Source of the DNA: an uncultured SAR86 cluster bacterium
GTDB lineage: Bacteria > Pseudomonadota > Gammaproteobacteria > Magnimaribacterales > D2472
Direction of reading: 5' to 3'
Length of the DNA stretch: 64,000 nt
Assembly: GCA_902520725.1 (NCBI GenBank)
Contig: CABYPB010000007.1
Span: 1-64,000 of the forward strand
The first letter of the stretch is position 1. The number at the start of each line of letters is the position of its first letter. The notes under the pieces are model-generated. The model did not search any database and had not been told where the DNA came from. It saw only the letters and a program-made list of their open reading frames with translations. The position numbers were made by a program, and so were the translations under genes. This document shows positions 1-8,987 of the stretch, one piece after another.

Positions 1-2
1 AT

Positions 3-77
3 GGAAGTCCTAGTGAAGCAAAAGATATAGATTTTTCAAATCTTATAAATAAAATTGAAAAAACACTAGGAAAATAA
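3..77 (+). CDS. C-terminal fragment of a zapA-like cell division protein gene (truncated by window start)
   Basis: Open frame GSPSEAKDIDFSNLINKIEKTLGK* from the window edge; position directly upstream of 6S RNA and ygfA matches the zapA-ssrS-ygfA order. Too short for identification from sequence alone. Confidence 0.5.
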   Translation, partial: GSPSEAKDIDFSNLINKIEKTLGK

Positions 78-104
78 CCTTTAACTTATTTTTTAACTCA
101 ACTA

Positions 105-297
105 TACTCTAATGAACATTCTGGTTCATTTGCTAATGTGTTAATAAATTTGAACCGATACTAATAAATAGGTGATATTCCACTGTTAATGTTGTGCGAT
201 ACCATTTTGGGAAGCCTGATTTAATAAGATATTCACCACCTGAACTTTCGGTTCAGGTATAACACATAGCGGTGATCTGGTTTGTTAGCCTCTGTAT
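105..297 (+). ncRNA. ssrS: 6S RNA (boundaries approximate)
   Basis: Noncoding gap directly upstream of ygfA; contains 6S-like segments 'gaaccgatact', 'gggaagcctgatttaa', 'attcaccacctgaactttcggttcaggt', 'agcggtgatctgg', 'ttagcctctgta', comparable to the 3' half of E. coli 6S RNA. Confidence 0.85.
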
Positions 298-302
298 AAT
301 TT

Positions 303-875
303 ATGGTGAAAAATAAAATAAGAAAATCACTTTTAGATCAGGGGCAACTTCTATCAGATAATTTTCTATTAAAAATAAGCTCTAAGATTCAAAAAAGTGC
401 AGTCAAAGAAATTGATATTGAGTCTTCGAAGAATACCCTACTATATTCTCCATATAAGACAGAAGTTAAATTAAATCTTGTTATTAATGAGATTAAAAGT
501 TATTCAAATAATATATATCTACCAAAAATATTTCCTAATAAAGAATTAAGATTTAATTTACTGTCTGACAAAAGTATCCTTGTTAAAAATAAATATGGAA
601 TAAATGAAATAGATGATAATGACAGTTATATCGGTCTTGAGAGGTTTAATACTGTATTTATACCCTTTGTTGGTGTTGATAAAAAAGGATTTAGACTTGG
701 GTATGGTGGAGGCTATTTTGATAGAGCATTAGAAAAAGTAAAACTATTCGCCTCAAAGCCTCTTATTGTAGGAATGGGTTACGATTATCAAATTTTAGAT
801 ATCTCTTATGGAGAAAGTCATGACATGAAATACGATATTGTCATTACGGAAAGCCGTATACTTTCATATAAGTGA
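303..875 (+). CDS. ygfA: 5-formyltetrahydrofolate cyclo-ligase family protein
   Basis: 190 aa ORF; FIPFVGVDKKGFRLGYGGGYFDRAL motif typical of 5-FCL; downstream of 6S RNA. Confidence 0.9.
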   Translation: MVKNKIRKSLLDQGQLLSDNFLLKISSKIQKSAVKEIDIESSKNTLLYSPYKTEVKLNLVINEIKSYSNNIYLPKIFPNKELRFNLLSDKSILVKNKYGINEIDDNDSYIGLERFNTVFIPFVGVDKKGFRLGYGGGYFDRALEKVKLFASKPLIVGMGYDYQILDISYGESHDMKYDIVITESRILSYK

Positions 876-902
876 CCTATAAAATACGCTTCTTATATAC
901 AT

Positions 903-3185
903 ATGAACAAATCCTATAATTATTTTTTCTTATTATTCTCATTATTTGTAAATGCAGAATCTATAGTTATAGATGCAAATTTAGATGAGCCAGAATGGGA
1001 TACTGCTATAACAATAAATCAATATAGTGAAGTTATACCTTTCACACTTCAACCGGCAGAAGAAAAAACTGTAGCAAAAATCTTTTCGAATGAAAACGGA
1101 ATATACGTTGGTTTTACTAATTTTCAAGAGAACTCAACAATGCTATCAAATAAATCATTAAGGGATGAAATTGCAAATACGGCAGATCAAAATTGGATAT
1201 CAATAGATTTTGATAATGATCGTGAAAAAGCGTATTTATTTTTTGTTACCCTAGCTAACATTAAGGGTGATGGTATTAGACGAATTGGTGGATGGCCTGA
1301 GTTCGATTGGGATGGAGATTGGGAAGTAAAAACAAAAGAATATGATGGTTATTGGGTTTCTGAGTTTTTGATTCCATGGAATGTTGCTCTAATGAAAAAT
1401 GTTGATAGCGAAGAAAGAACAATAAATATTACAACTATAAGAAAGGTTGCAAACAAACAATCTTGGATTGGTGATGCTGAAACAAGCGCCAGAAGAACTA
1501 ACTTTTTATTAAAATTAAGGCCTATCCAAATTAAAAATTATACTCAAAGTAAGGTTAACTACTTTCCTTATGTATCAAAAACCTACAACTCTGTCACCAG
1601 TTTTAATGAAGATAAAATTGGTGCAGAGATTTTTATAAGTAGTGGGACAGGCAAGCAAGTTAATTTAACTTTCAATCCTGACTTTGGTCAGGCAGAAAGT
1701 GATGAAGTGATTGTAAATTTTTCTGCACAAGAGACTTTCTATTCTGAAAAAAGAGCTTTCTTCAATGAAAATCAGTCTCTATTTGACCTATCGCACTATG
1801 ATAGATACAGAGTCATTAATACTAGAAGAATTGGTGCGGCAAGCACTTATGATTGTCAGGCATCTTCTGATGAAAATCGTTGTGATGGTGAAAGGAAAAG
1901 TTATACAGATATTGATTTTGCTTTAAGGTACACACAAAAAAATGATAATAGTAATGTTGGAATATTTGTTGCTCAAGAGTCAGACGAATCATTTACAAAA
2001 GGGAAAAACTTTTACGCTTTAAGATCTAAAAATAAAATTGGAACAAGAACCATTGGTTATTTTCTTACTCATGTAGTTGATAATTTTACGAATGAAAAGG
2101 CTACGGTGAATGTAATTGATTTCATAAATGTTAAGTCTGATAAATTAACTTTATATACAGATTTCCTCTCTTCAGAAAAAGAGGGAGTTTCTGGCTTTGG
2201 ACTTAGATCACAGTTTGTATACAAACCTACTCAACTTAGCAGAAGATCTGGAAGTATTTTATATTTTGAAGATAGTTTTAGGCTAAATGATTTTGGGTAC
2301 CTTAAAAAAAATGATTGGTTTCATGTTGGATTAGGTTCAGATATTACAAAGGTTGATTTTAATGAATCTAGTTCAGTAAAAGAAAGAAAAATTGGTACAG
2401 ATTTTAATTATGACTCTGATACATCAGGCAATTCTAATCCTACTCAGTTGAGACAAGAATATAATTTTCAGTATAAAGATACTTCCAGCTTTCAGGCATC
2501 ATGGGATCTTAAAACATCTGGCAAAAATACAACAATAACAAGAAAAAATGTTGATTTTCCATTTGTTAAGAGAAATGGAAGTTTTAGCTTTAATCTCGAT
2601 TATGAATCACCAAGTTATGGTTCATGGGAATATGACTGGAGGGTTGGTTATGAAACAGCAGATAAATATAAAACGTGGAGCTCAGAAGGATATGAGAGAA
2701 GGTTCGCTAAGATTGCAGGATCTATATATCCCATTGATGATTTTAAATTAGGTTGGGAATTTAGATTAAGAGAAGAAGACGAATGGCTAAATTGGATTAA
2801 AGACAATGAGCTTGCTGTATATGATTTAACTCAAAAAATTATTTCAATAAATGCAAATTGGTTTAAAGGTTATAAGCACGAGATTAGATTAAAGAGTCAG
2901 TTTGTAGCCTTGGAGGCAGAAAGCCCTATTAGCCTAATTTCAGACAAAGCAGGTTACCTATATAACCATAACTCTATTGTGAAGCCTTTCACAGATGGTA
3001 TTACTTCTTTTCAGGTCAGATATAAATATGAGATAGCACCTCTATCATATATTTACCTTGTCTATACAAAAGGAGGAAGAGTTTATGATGATGAGAATGA
3101 AAGAAATACATCTGATGTATTTAAAGATCCATGGGAAAATCCTGATAACGAAATCTTCTCATTAAAGTTTAGATTAAAATATTAA
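903..3185 (+). CDS. DUF5916-type outer-membrane protein with N-terminal CBM9-like domain
   Basis: 760 aa; signal peptide; IDANLDEPEWDTA... CBM9-like start, QVNLTFNPDFGQAESDEVIVNFSAQETFYSEKRAFFNEN block characteristic of DUF5916, beta-rich C-terminus. Confidence 0.75.
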   Translation: MNKSYNYFFLLFSLFVNAESIVIDANLDEPEWDTAITINQYSEVIPFTLQPAEEKTVAKIFSNENGIYVGFTNFQENSTMLSNKSLRDEIANTADQNWISIDFDNDREKAYLFFVTLANIKGDGIRRIGGWPEFDWDGDWEVKTKEYDGYWVSEFLIPWNVALMKNVDSEERTINITTIRKVANKQSWIGDAETSARRTNFLLKLRPIQIKNYTQSKVNYFPYVSKTYNSVTSFNEDKIGAEIFISSGTGKQVNLTFNPDFGQAESDEVIVNFSAQETFYSEKRAFFNENQSLFDLSHYDRYRVINTRRIGAASTYDCQASSDENRCDGERKSYTDIDFALRYTQKNDNSNVGIFVAQESDESFTKGKNFYALRSKNKIGTRTIGYFLTHVVDNFTNEKATVNVIDFINVKSDKLTLYTDFLSSEKEGVSGFGLRSQFVYKPTQLSRRSGSILYFEDSFRLNDFGYLKKNDWFHVGLGSDITKVDFNESSSVKERKIGTDFNYDSDTSGNSNPTQLRQEYNFQYKDTSSFQASWDLKTSGKNTTITRKNVDFPFVKRNGSFSFNLDYESPSYGSWEYDWRVGYETADKYKTWSSEGYERRFAKIAGSIYPIDDFKLGWEFRLREEDEWLNWIKDNELAVYDLTQKIISINANWFKGYKHEIRLKSQFVALEAESPISLISDKAGYLYNHNSIVKPFTDGITSFQVRYKYEIAPLSYIYLVYTKGGRVYDDENERNTSDVFKDPWENPDNEIFSLKFRLKY

Positions 3186-3189
3186 ACTT

Positions 3190-4740
3190 CTACTTTAAAA
3201 AGTCTAAATAGGCTCTATTATTACTCTCTTCTTTAAAAAGAGTTCCAGATTTATCAAGATGCTTTGTGAGAATAGACTTGTCTTTATTTGCATCTTCAAT
3301 ACCAATTAAAATATTTCCATAAGCTGAGCCAATATTCCTGTAATGAAATAAAGAGATATTCCAATTTACTCCAAAATTATTCAAGAAGTCTAAAAGAGCT
3401 CCTGGTTTTTCAGGAAACTCACCATTAAAAATTCTTTCTTTGAAGACCGACCCTTCAGAACTCACTACCCTTCCGCCTACCATATGTCTTAGATGATCAT
3501 TTGAAATATCGTTACTAGTATAGTCATTAAATTTATACTTGAATCTCTTAAGTTTATTTTTTAATTTCTTGAAGCTTTCTTCTGATGAAGTCCTTATTCC
3601 AACTAGAATAAAGGCATCTTTTTTATCAGACTTTCTATAATTAAATTCTGTAACAGATAATTTACCAAAAACTTTTGCTAATTTTAAAAAGCTTCCAGGT
3701 TCTTCAGGAATTTTTATGCTTAGTATCTTTTCTCTATTTTCACCAAGTTCAGATCTTTCTACAATAAATCCAAGTTTCTGAAAATTCACATTAGCTCCAG
3801 AGCTTATAGCAAGAAGATTTTTATTTTTAATTCTTTTTGAATATATCTTTAATCCAGCTAGAGCAACTGCTCCTGATGGTTCAGATAGAACTCTTGTATC
3901 TTCAAATATATCTTTTACAGCAGCACAAACCTCATCAATATTAACTGTCATGACTTCGTCAACACATTCTTTTATTACATCTAGATTATTTTTTCCAACT
4001 TGAGATACGGCAACACCATCTGCAAATAGTCCAACTCTTTTGAGCAGAATTCTTTTATTAGATTTAAGAGCTTCGGTTAAACAAGCTGAATCATTAACTT
4101 CTACCCCTATAATCTTTATCTTTTTATTGTGTTGTCTTATCCATGCAGATATTCCTGCCAATAAGCCTCCGCCACCAACAGGAACAAAAATTACATCATA
4201 TTCAATATCGTCTTCTAAAATTTCTTTACCAACAGTTCCTTGCCCCGCAATAGTAAAAGGATCATCAAAAGGATGAACAAAAGTAAATTTATTTTTTTTG
4301 TTAATTTCACCTGCTTTTACAAGTGCGTCTGCAAGATTTTCACCAAAAAGGGTTACTTTTGCACCTAATCTTTTCACAGCATTAAGTTTATTTTCTGGAG
4401 CAGTTACTGGCATAACAATATTGCATTTTATATTCAGTCTTTTACATGCAAGTGCTACGCCTTGAGCATGATTTCCAGCAGATGCAGCAATAATACCCTG
4501 AGTTTTTTGCTCATCTGACAGGTTTATAATTTTGTTATATGCGCCTCTATTTTTAAAAGAGAATATTGGTTGAAGATCTTCTCTTTTTAAATAGATATTA
4601 TTTTTTTCTTTAAAAGATAAATTAACTGCATGAGTTGTGGGTGAATCTATAGCCACATCATAAACTGAAGCATTATTGATTAATTTAAGATATTTTTTTG
4701 AGTTCTTAAATTTACCAGTTTTTTTTATTTTTAATCTCAA
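3190..4740 (-). CDS. ilvA: threonine ammonia-lyase, biosynthetic
   Basis: KREDLQPIFSFKNRGAYNKI PLP-lysine motif, SAGNHAQGVA, two C-terminal ACT-like regions; adjacent to rpiA. Confidence 0.95.
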   Translation of the reverse strand: MRLKIKKTGKFKNSKKYLKLINNASVYDVAIDSPTTHAVNLSFKEKNNIYLKREDLQPIFSFKNRGAYNKIINLSDEQKTQGIIAASAGNHAQGVALACKRLNIKCNIVMPVTAPENKLNAVKRLGAKVTLFGENLADALVKAGEINKKNKFTFVHPFDDPFTIAGQGTVGKEILEDDIEYDVIFVPVGGGGLLAGISAWIRQHNKKIKIIGVEVNDSACLTEALKSNKRILLKRVGLFADGVAVSQVGKNNLDVIKECVDEVMTVNIDEVCAAVKDIFEDTRVLSEPSGAVALAGLKIYSKRIKNKNLLAISSGANVNFQKLGFIVERSELGENREKILSIKIPEEPGSFLKLAKVFGKLSVTEFNYRKSDKKDAFILVGIRTSSEESFKKLKNKLKRFKYKFNDYTSNDISNDHLRHMVGGRVVSSEGSVFKERIFNGEFPEKPGALLDFLNNFGVNWNISLFHYRNIGSAYGNILIGIEDANKDKSILTKHLDKSGTLFKEESNNRAYLDFLK

Positions 4741-4779
4741 TTTAAATCACACAGTAAGTTTTTCTTGTATTATAACTGC

Positions 4780-5418
4780 ATGAGCGCCGCAAAGATAAGT
4801 GTTGCAAAAAAAGCAATACATCATATTGAAAAAAAGCTTTCTAATAATATGATCTTAGGTATTGGAACTGGCTCAACGGTTAACTTTTTTATTGAAGAAC
4901 TTTCTCGTTTCAAAGCTCATTTCAAAGGAGCTGTTTCAAGTTCAGAGGCATCTACAAAACTTCTTGAGGCTATAGGTATTCAGGTCTTTAGTTTAAATGA
5001 TGTAAACGAGGTGGAATTCTATATAGATGGTGCTGACGAGGTTTCACCAAATAACTATCTTATAAAAGGTGGAGGTGGTGCACATACAAGAGAAAAGATA
5101 GTTGCATCGGCATCAAGAGAATTTATTTGTATTGTAGATAAATCTAAGATGGTGCAAAAACTTGGGGCCTTCCCTCTTCCAATTGAGGTAATTCCAGAGA
5201 GTAGAAGTTTAGTTGCTAGAAAAATCATTTCTCTAGGCGGTACTCCTGTTTATAGAAATAATTTTATAACTGATCAAGGAAATCAAATATTAGATGTCAA
5301 AGATATTGATATTAGCGATCCAGAGAAGCTTGAAACTCTAATCAACAATATTGCCGGGGTTGTAGATAATGGAATATTTGCGAAAAATAAACCTGAAGTA
5401 GTTTTAGTGTCTGAATAA
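4780..5418 (+). CDS. rpiA: ribose-5-phosphate isomerase A
   Basis: GIGTGSTVNFFIEEL, DGADEVSPNNYLIKGGGGAHTREKI motifs; start trimmed from ORF track to MSAAKIS. Confidence 0.95.
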   Translation: MSAAKISVAKKAIHHIEKKLSNNMILGIGTGSTVNFFIEELSRFKAHFKGAVSSSEASTKLLEAIGIQVFSLNDVNEVEFYIDGADEVSPNNYLIKGGGGAHTREKIVASASREFICIVDKSKMVQKLGAFPLPIEVIPESRSLVARKIISLGGTPVYRNNFITDQGNQILDVKDIDISDPEKLETLINNIAGVVDNGIFAKNKPEVVLVSE

Positions 5419-5426
5419 TTGTATTA

Positions 5427-5951
5427 CTAAAGAAGTTCTTCTATTTTGGTTGTAAGCTCAATAGAGTCTGGTTTGACTTTTGAACCATATGTAGATGCAA
5501 CAGTTCCATCTCTGGAAATTAAATATTTATTAAAATTCCACGATGGACTAAATCCACTTTCTTTAATAAGTTTTTTATATAAAGAACTTGCCTTTGGGCC
5601 TCGAACTTTAGAAGTCGCAAGCATGGGAAAGTTTACTCCATATTCAGTAGAACAAAACTCTGCAACGTCTTCCTCAGCAGAATATTCTTGCATAAAATCT
5701 CTTGATGGAACTCCAAGGACTACAAAATCCTCATCTTTGTATTGTTCATAAAGTTTCTGCAAAGAAGCATATTGATATGTATATCCACAACGGCTTGCAA
5801 CATTAACAACTAGAACAACATGATCTTCATATGAACAAAGATTAATTGTTTCACTTGAATCTAATAACCGCATTTCCGTATCAAGAAGATTAGAACAAGC
5901 GAAAGTGTATGATGAAAGGAAAAATAATGGAAATAGTAAAAAATTTTTCAT
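5427..5951 (-). CDS. glutathione peroxidase family protein (Cys-type), secreted
   Basis: Signal peptide; NVASRCGYTYQYASLQKLYEQY active-site motif and WNFNKYLI motif. Confidence 0.9.
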   Translation of the reverse strand: MKNFLLFPLFFLSSYTFACSNLLDTEMRLLDSSETINLCSYEDHVVLVVNVASRCGYTYQYASLQKLYEQYKDEDFVVLGVPSRDFMQEYSAEEDVAEFCSTEYGVNFPMLATSKVRGPKASSLYKKLIKESGFSPSWNFNKYLISRDGTVASTYGSKVKPDSIELTTKIEELL

Positions 5952-5969
5952 AAGTTTGAAGAGTTAGAA

Positions 5970-6056
5970 CTATGTTATAGGAGTAATAGCCGATAACGAA
6001 GTAATAAATATGGTAACTAAAAAGATTACTTCTATATTATCTCTAAATTTATCCAT
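5970..6056 (-). CDS. putative 28-aa hydrophobic small protein or leader peptide (MDKFRDNIEVIFLVTIFITSLSAITPIT)
   Basis: ATG with AAGAAGG SD; ends 18 nt before the glutathione peroxidase ATG; preceded by a sigma70-like promoter and two hairpins. Confidence 0.5.
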   Translation of the reverse strand: MDKFRDNIEVIFLVTIFITSLSAITPIT

Positions 6057-6079
6057 AAAACAAACCTTCTTATAAGATA

Positions 6080-6146
6080 TGGAGGGACTGAGCCCTCCAC
6101 AATTCCAGAGTGTCAGCAAATTCTAATAGGGGAGAGGAGTGCTGAC
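6080..6146 (-). promoter_or_regulatory. structured leader: two hairpins (GTCAGCA..TGCTGAC and TGGAGGG-CTCAGT-CCCTCCA)
   Basis: Perfect 7-bp inverted repeats at 6112-6118/6140-6146 and 6080-6086/6093-6099. Confidence 0.55.
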
Positions 6147-6152
6147 TAGACT

Positions 6153-6180
6153 ATTATATCTACTTATAATAGATTATCAA
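6153..6180 (-). promoter_or_regulatory. sigma70-like promoter TTGATA-N16-TATAAT driving the small ORF/glutathione peroxidase
   Basis: Minus strand: TTGATA (6180-6175), 16-nt spacer, TATAAT (6158-6153). Confidence 0.55.
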
Positions 6181-6249
6181 CCATATTTATAAAATAAATT
6201 ATATTTTTTTTATGTATAATGCATTTTTAGTTAGATTAGGAGCATTATT

Positions 6250-8403
6250 TTGAAAGGAACAGTTTTATATGATATCAAGGACGGCATTGCAGTACTTACT
6301 GTAGATAATCCACCCGTTAATCCTCTAAGTGATGGTGTAAGAGCCGGTCTATATGATTGTTTAGTAAAGGCTGAAGACGATTCATCGGTAATAGGTGTCG
6401 TTCTTACTGGTAAAGGGCGAGCTTTTATTGGAGGAGCAGATATCTCAGAATTTGGTGGAAATGGTGAGGGTATAACTCTAAATGAGGTATTTAATAAATT
6501 AGAATCATGCTCAAAACCTGTAGTTGCTGCGATTAATGGTTTTGCGCTTGGAGGAGGCCTTGAAACAGCCCTTTGTTGTAATTACAGAATAGTAGCTGAA
6601 AATGCATTTGTTGGTCTTCCCGAAGTCAATTTAGGGCTATTACCTGGTGGTGGTGGTACACAGAGACTCCCTAGACTTACCGGCCCAGGTGAAGCTCTTA
6701 AAATGATGCTTACTGGAGCCCACGTACCAGCAAAAAAAGCTTTAAATATAGGTATTGTTGATGAAATATCAGAAAATGTTGTTGAAGATTCTATTTCGTT
6801 TATAAAAGAAAAGGCAGAAAGTACTAAAAATCATCCTAAAGTGCGAGACATGAATGAAAAGGTCATTGAAGCAAGAGGAGACGAGAAAGTTCTTTTAGAG
6901 GCCCAAGCAATGGCTGCAAAGGGAAGAAAAGGACAGTTTGCCCCAGGACAGATCATAAAATGTGTTGAATCAGCTATAAATTTAGACGATTTTGATGAGG
7001 GTTTAAAAAAAGAAGGTGAATATTTTCTAGAATGTCTTCTTCATCCACAACGTGAAGCAATGATTCATATATTCTTTGGAGAAAGAGCTGCTTCAAAAAT
7101 TGCAGATGTTCCAAAAGATACAAAAACAAAAGATATTAAAAAAGCAGGGATAATTGGCTCAGGAACTATGGGCGGTGGTATAGCCATGTGTTTTGCCAAT
7201 GCAGGAATTCCTGTCCACATTATTGATCAAGACGAAGATAATCTAAAAAGAGGCTTATCTGTAATTGAAAAAAATTATGATTTTATGGTTGGAAGAGGAA
7301 AATTAACTGCAGAGCAAAAGGATATGGTATTTGGATTAGTTACATCAAGTTTAGACTATAAAGACCTTTCAGATTGTGACATAGTCATCGAAGCCGTTTA
7401 TGAAAATCTAGAGCTTAAACATGAAATATTTAAGTCTTTAGATGAGCATGTAAAAGATGATGCTATCTTAGCGAGTAACACATCAGGATTAGATATAGAC
7501 TCTATTGCATCAGTTACAAAAAGGCCTGAACTGGTAGTTGGCACTCACTTTTTTAGTCCAGCGAATATTATGAGACTATTAGAAGTTGTAAGAGGTGAAC
7601 AAACATCAAATGAGACATTAGCAACTATTATGGCCATTGGTAAGAAGCTAAAAAAAGCAGCGGTTGTATCACTTAACGCTCCTGGTTTTATTGGAAATAG
7701 AATGCTTTTTCGTTACACAGCTCAAGCAAACATGCTTCTATTGGAAGGCGCCCTTCCCCATCAAGTTGATCAAGCTTTGGAATCTTTCGGTCTAAATATG
7801 GGTCCCTTTAGAATGATGGATCTAGTTGGGTTAGATCTTGGATGGAGGGCAAGGAAACTTGGCGGTAAGGAATCACCATTGCATGCAAAAATTGGTGATG
7901 AACTGTGTGAACAAAATAGATTTGGCCAAAAGAGTGCTGCAGGATATTACAATTATTCTGAAGGATCTCGAGCTCCAAACCCAGCTCCAGAAAATGAAGC
8001 AACATATGAAAAAATTTCATCAGAAAATGGTTTTACTAGAAGAGATATTTCAGATGAGGAGATTGTTGATAGATGTATATTGGCTTTAATAAATGAAGGA
8101 GCTGATATTCTTTCTGAAGGAGTAGCTCAAAGAGCGGCAGATATTGACGTTGTATATATTAATGGTTATGGATTCCCAATATGGAGAGGTGGGCCGATGC
8201 ATCACGCTAATGCAATGGGACTAGATGTTGTTATTGAAAAGTTAGAGAAATATAAAGAAATTACTGAAAATGATGCTTATCAACCAAGTGAAATGCTTAT
8301 AAATCTTGCTAAAAATGGTGAAAAACTAGCAGAAGCACCTCAAAAGGATGAAAGAAAGGATAAACTAGGCTTTGAAATGTCATCAGTAGCAAATAATTTT
8401 TAA
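6250..8403 (+). CDS. bifunctional enoyl-CoA hydratase/3-hydroxyacyl-CoA dehydrogenase
   Basis: N-terminal crotonase domain (ALGGGLETALCCNYRI), Rossmann GSGTMGGGIAMCFANAG, HFFSPANIMRLLEVV; TTG start with AGGAGC SD. Confidence 0.9.
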   Translation: MKGTVLYDIKDGIAVLTVDNPPVNPLSDGVRAGLYDCLVKAEDDSSVIGVVLTGKGRAFIGGADISEFGGNGEGITLNEVFNKLESCSKPVVAAINGFALGGGLETALCCNYRIVAENAFVGLPEVNLGLLPGGGGTQRLPRLTGPGEALKMMLTGAHVPAKKALNIGIVDEISENVVEDSISFIKEKAESTKNHPKVRDMNEKVIEARGDEKVLLEAQAMAAKGRKGQFAPGQIIKCVESAINLDDFDEGLKKEGEYFLECLLHPQREAMIHIFFGERAASKIADVPKDTKTKDIKKAGIIGSGTMGGGIAMCFANAGIPVHIIDQDEDNLKRGLSVIEKNYDFMVGRGKLTAEQKDMVFGLVTSSLDYKDLSDCDIVIEAVYENLELKHEIFKSLDEHVKDDAILASNTSGLDIDSIASVTKRPELVVGTHFFSPANIMRLLEVVRGEQTSNETLATIMAIGKKLKKAAVVSLNAPGFIGNRMLFRYTAQANMLLLEGALPHQVDQALESFGLNMGPFRMMDLVGLDLGWRARKLGGKESPLHAKIGDELCEQNRFGQKSAAGYYNYSEGSRAPNPAPENEATYEKISSENGFTRRDISDEEIVDRCILALINEGADILSEGVAQRAADIDVVYINGYGFPIWRGGPMHHANAMGLDVVIEKLEKYKEITENDAYQPSEMLINLAKNGEKLAEAPQKDERKDKLGFEMSSVANNF

Positions 8404-8420
8404 CTTTACAGAAATACGAG

Positions 8421-8987
8421 TTACGCTCTTATATAGACTTTTGTCCCTTCTTTGACATACTCGTATAGAGAAACTACATCATTATTGAACATTCTTATGC
8501 ACCCATGGGAGGCTTTTTTACCTATTAAACCCTCTTCATGAGTGCCATGAATATAGATATATCTTTGGAAGGAATCTATTCCCTTACCCCTATTAAAACC
8601 CTCTTCTTTGCCATCTAGCCAAAGAATTCTTGAGGTGACATGATCATTTTCTGTGTCAATATCCATTTTAATGATTTCAGCTATTTTATTAGTATTTGTT
8701 CTTGCTACAAATATGCTATTTAATATTGCCTCATCACCAATTTTTCTTTTAATTTCATGCATTCCTAATGGTGTTTTAAATGAATTTTCAGCGCTTCCCT
8801 CTCCATATTTAGATGAAGATATAGGATAACTATGAAGAATTAGCTCATCATTGCGCAGATAGAGCCTCTGTTCGGAGATATCAACAACAATATTCAAGTC
8901 ATTATATGGGCTTAAAGACGCATATAAAGATGGATGTAAGCCAGTAACAGCTAATAAAATTGTTATTTTGATATAAATCTTTGCCAT
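8421..8987 (-). CDS. L,D-transpeptidase (YkuD) family protein
   Basis: HGTHEEGLIGKKASHGCIRM catalytic motif; signal peptide. Confidence 0.9.
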   Translation of the reverse strand: MAKIYIKITILLAVTGLHPSLYASLSPYNDLNIVVDISEQRLYLRNDELILHSYPISSSKYGEGSAENSFKTPLGMHEIKRKIGDEAILNSIFVARTNTNKIAEIIKMDIDTENDHVTSRILWLDGKEEGFNRGKGIDSFQRYIYIHGTHEEGLIGKKASHGCIRMFNNDVVSLYEYVKEGTKVYIRA

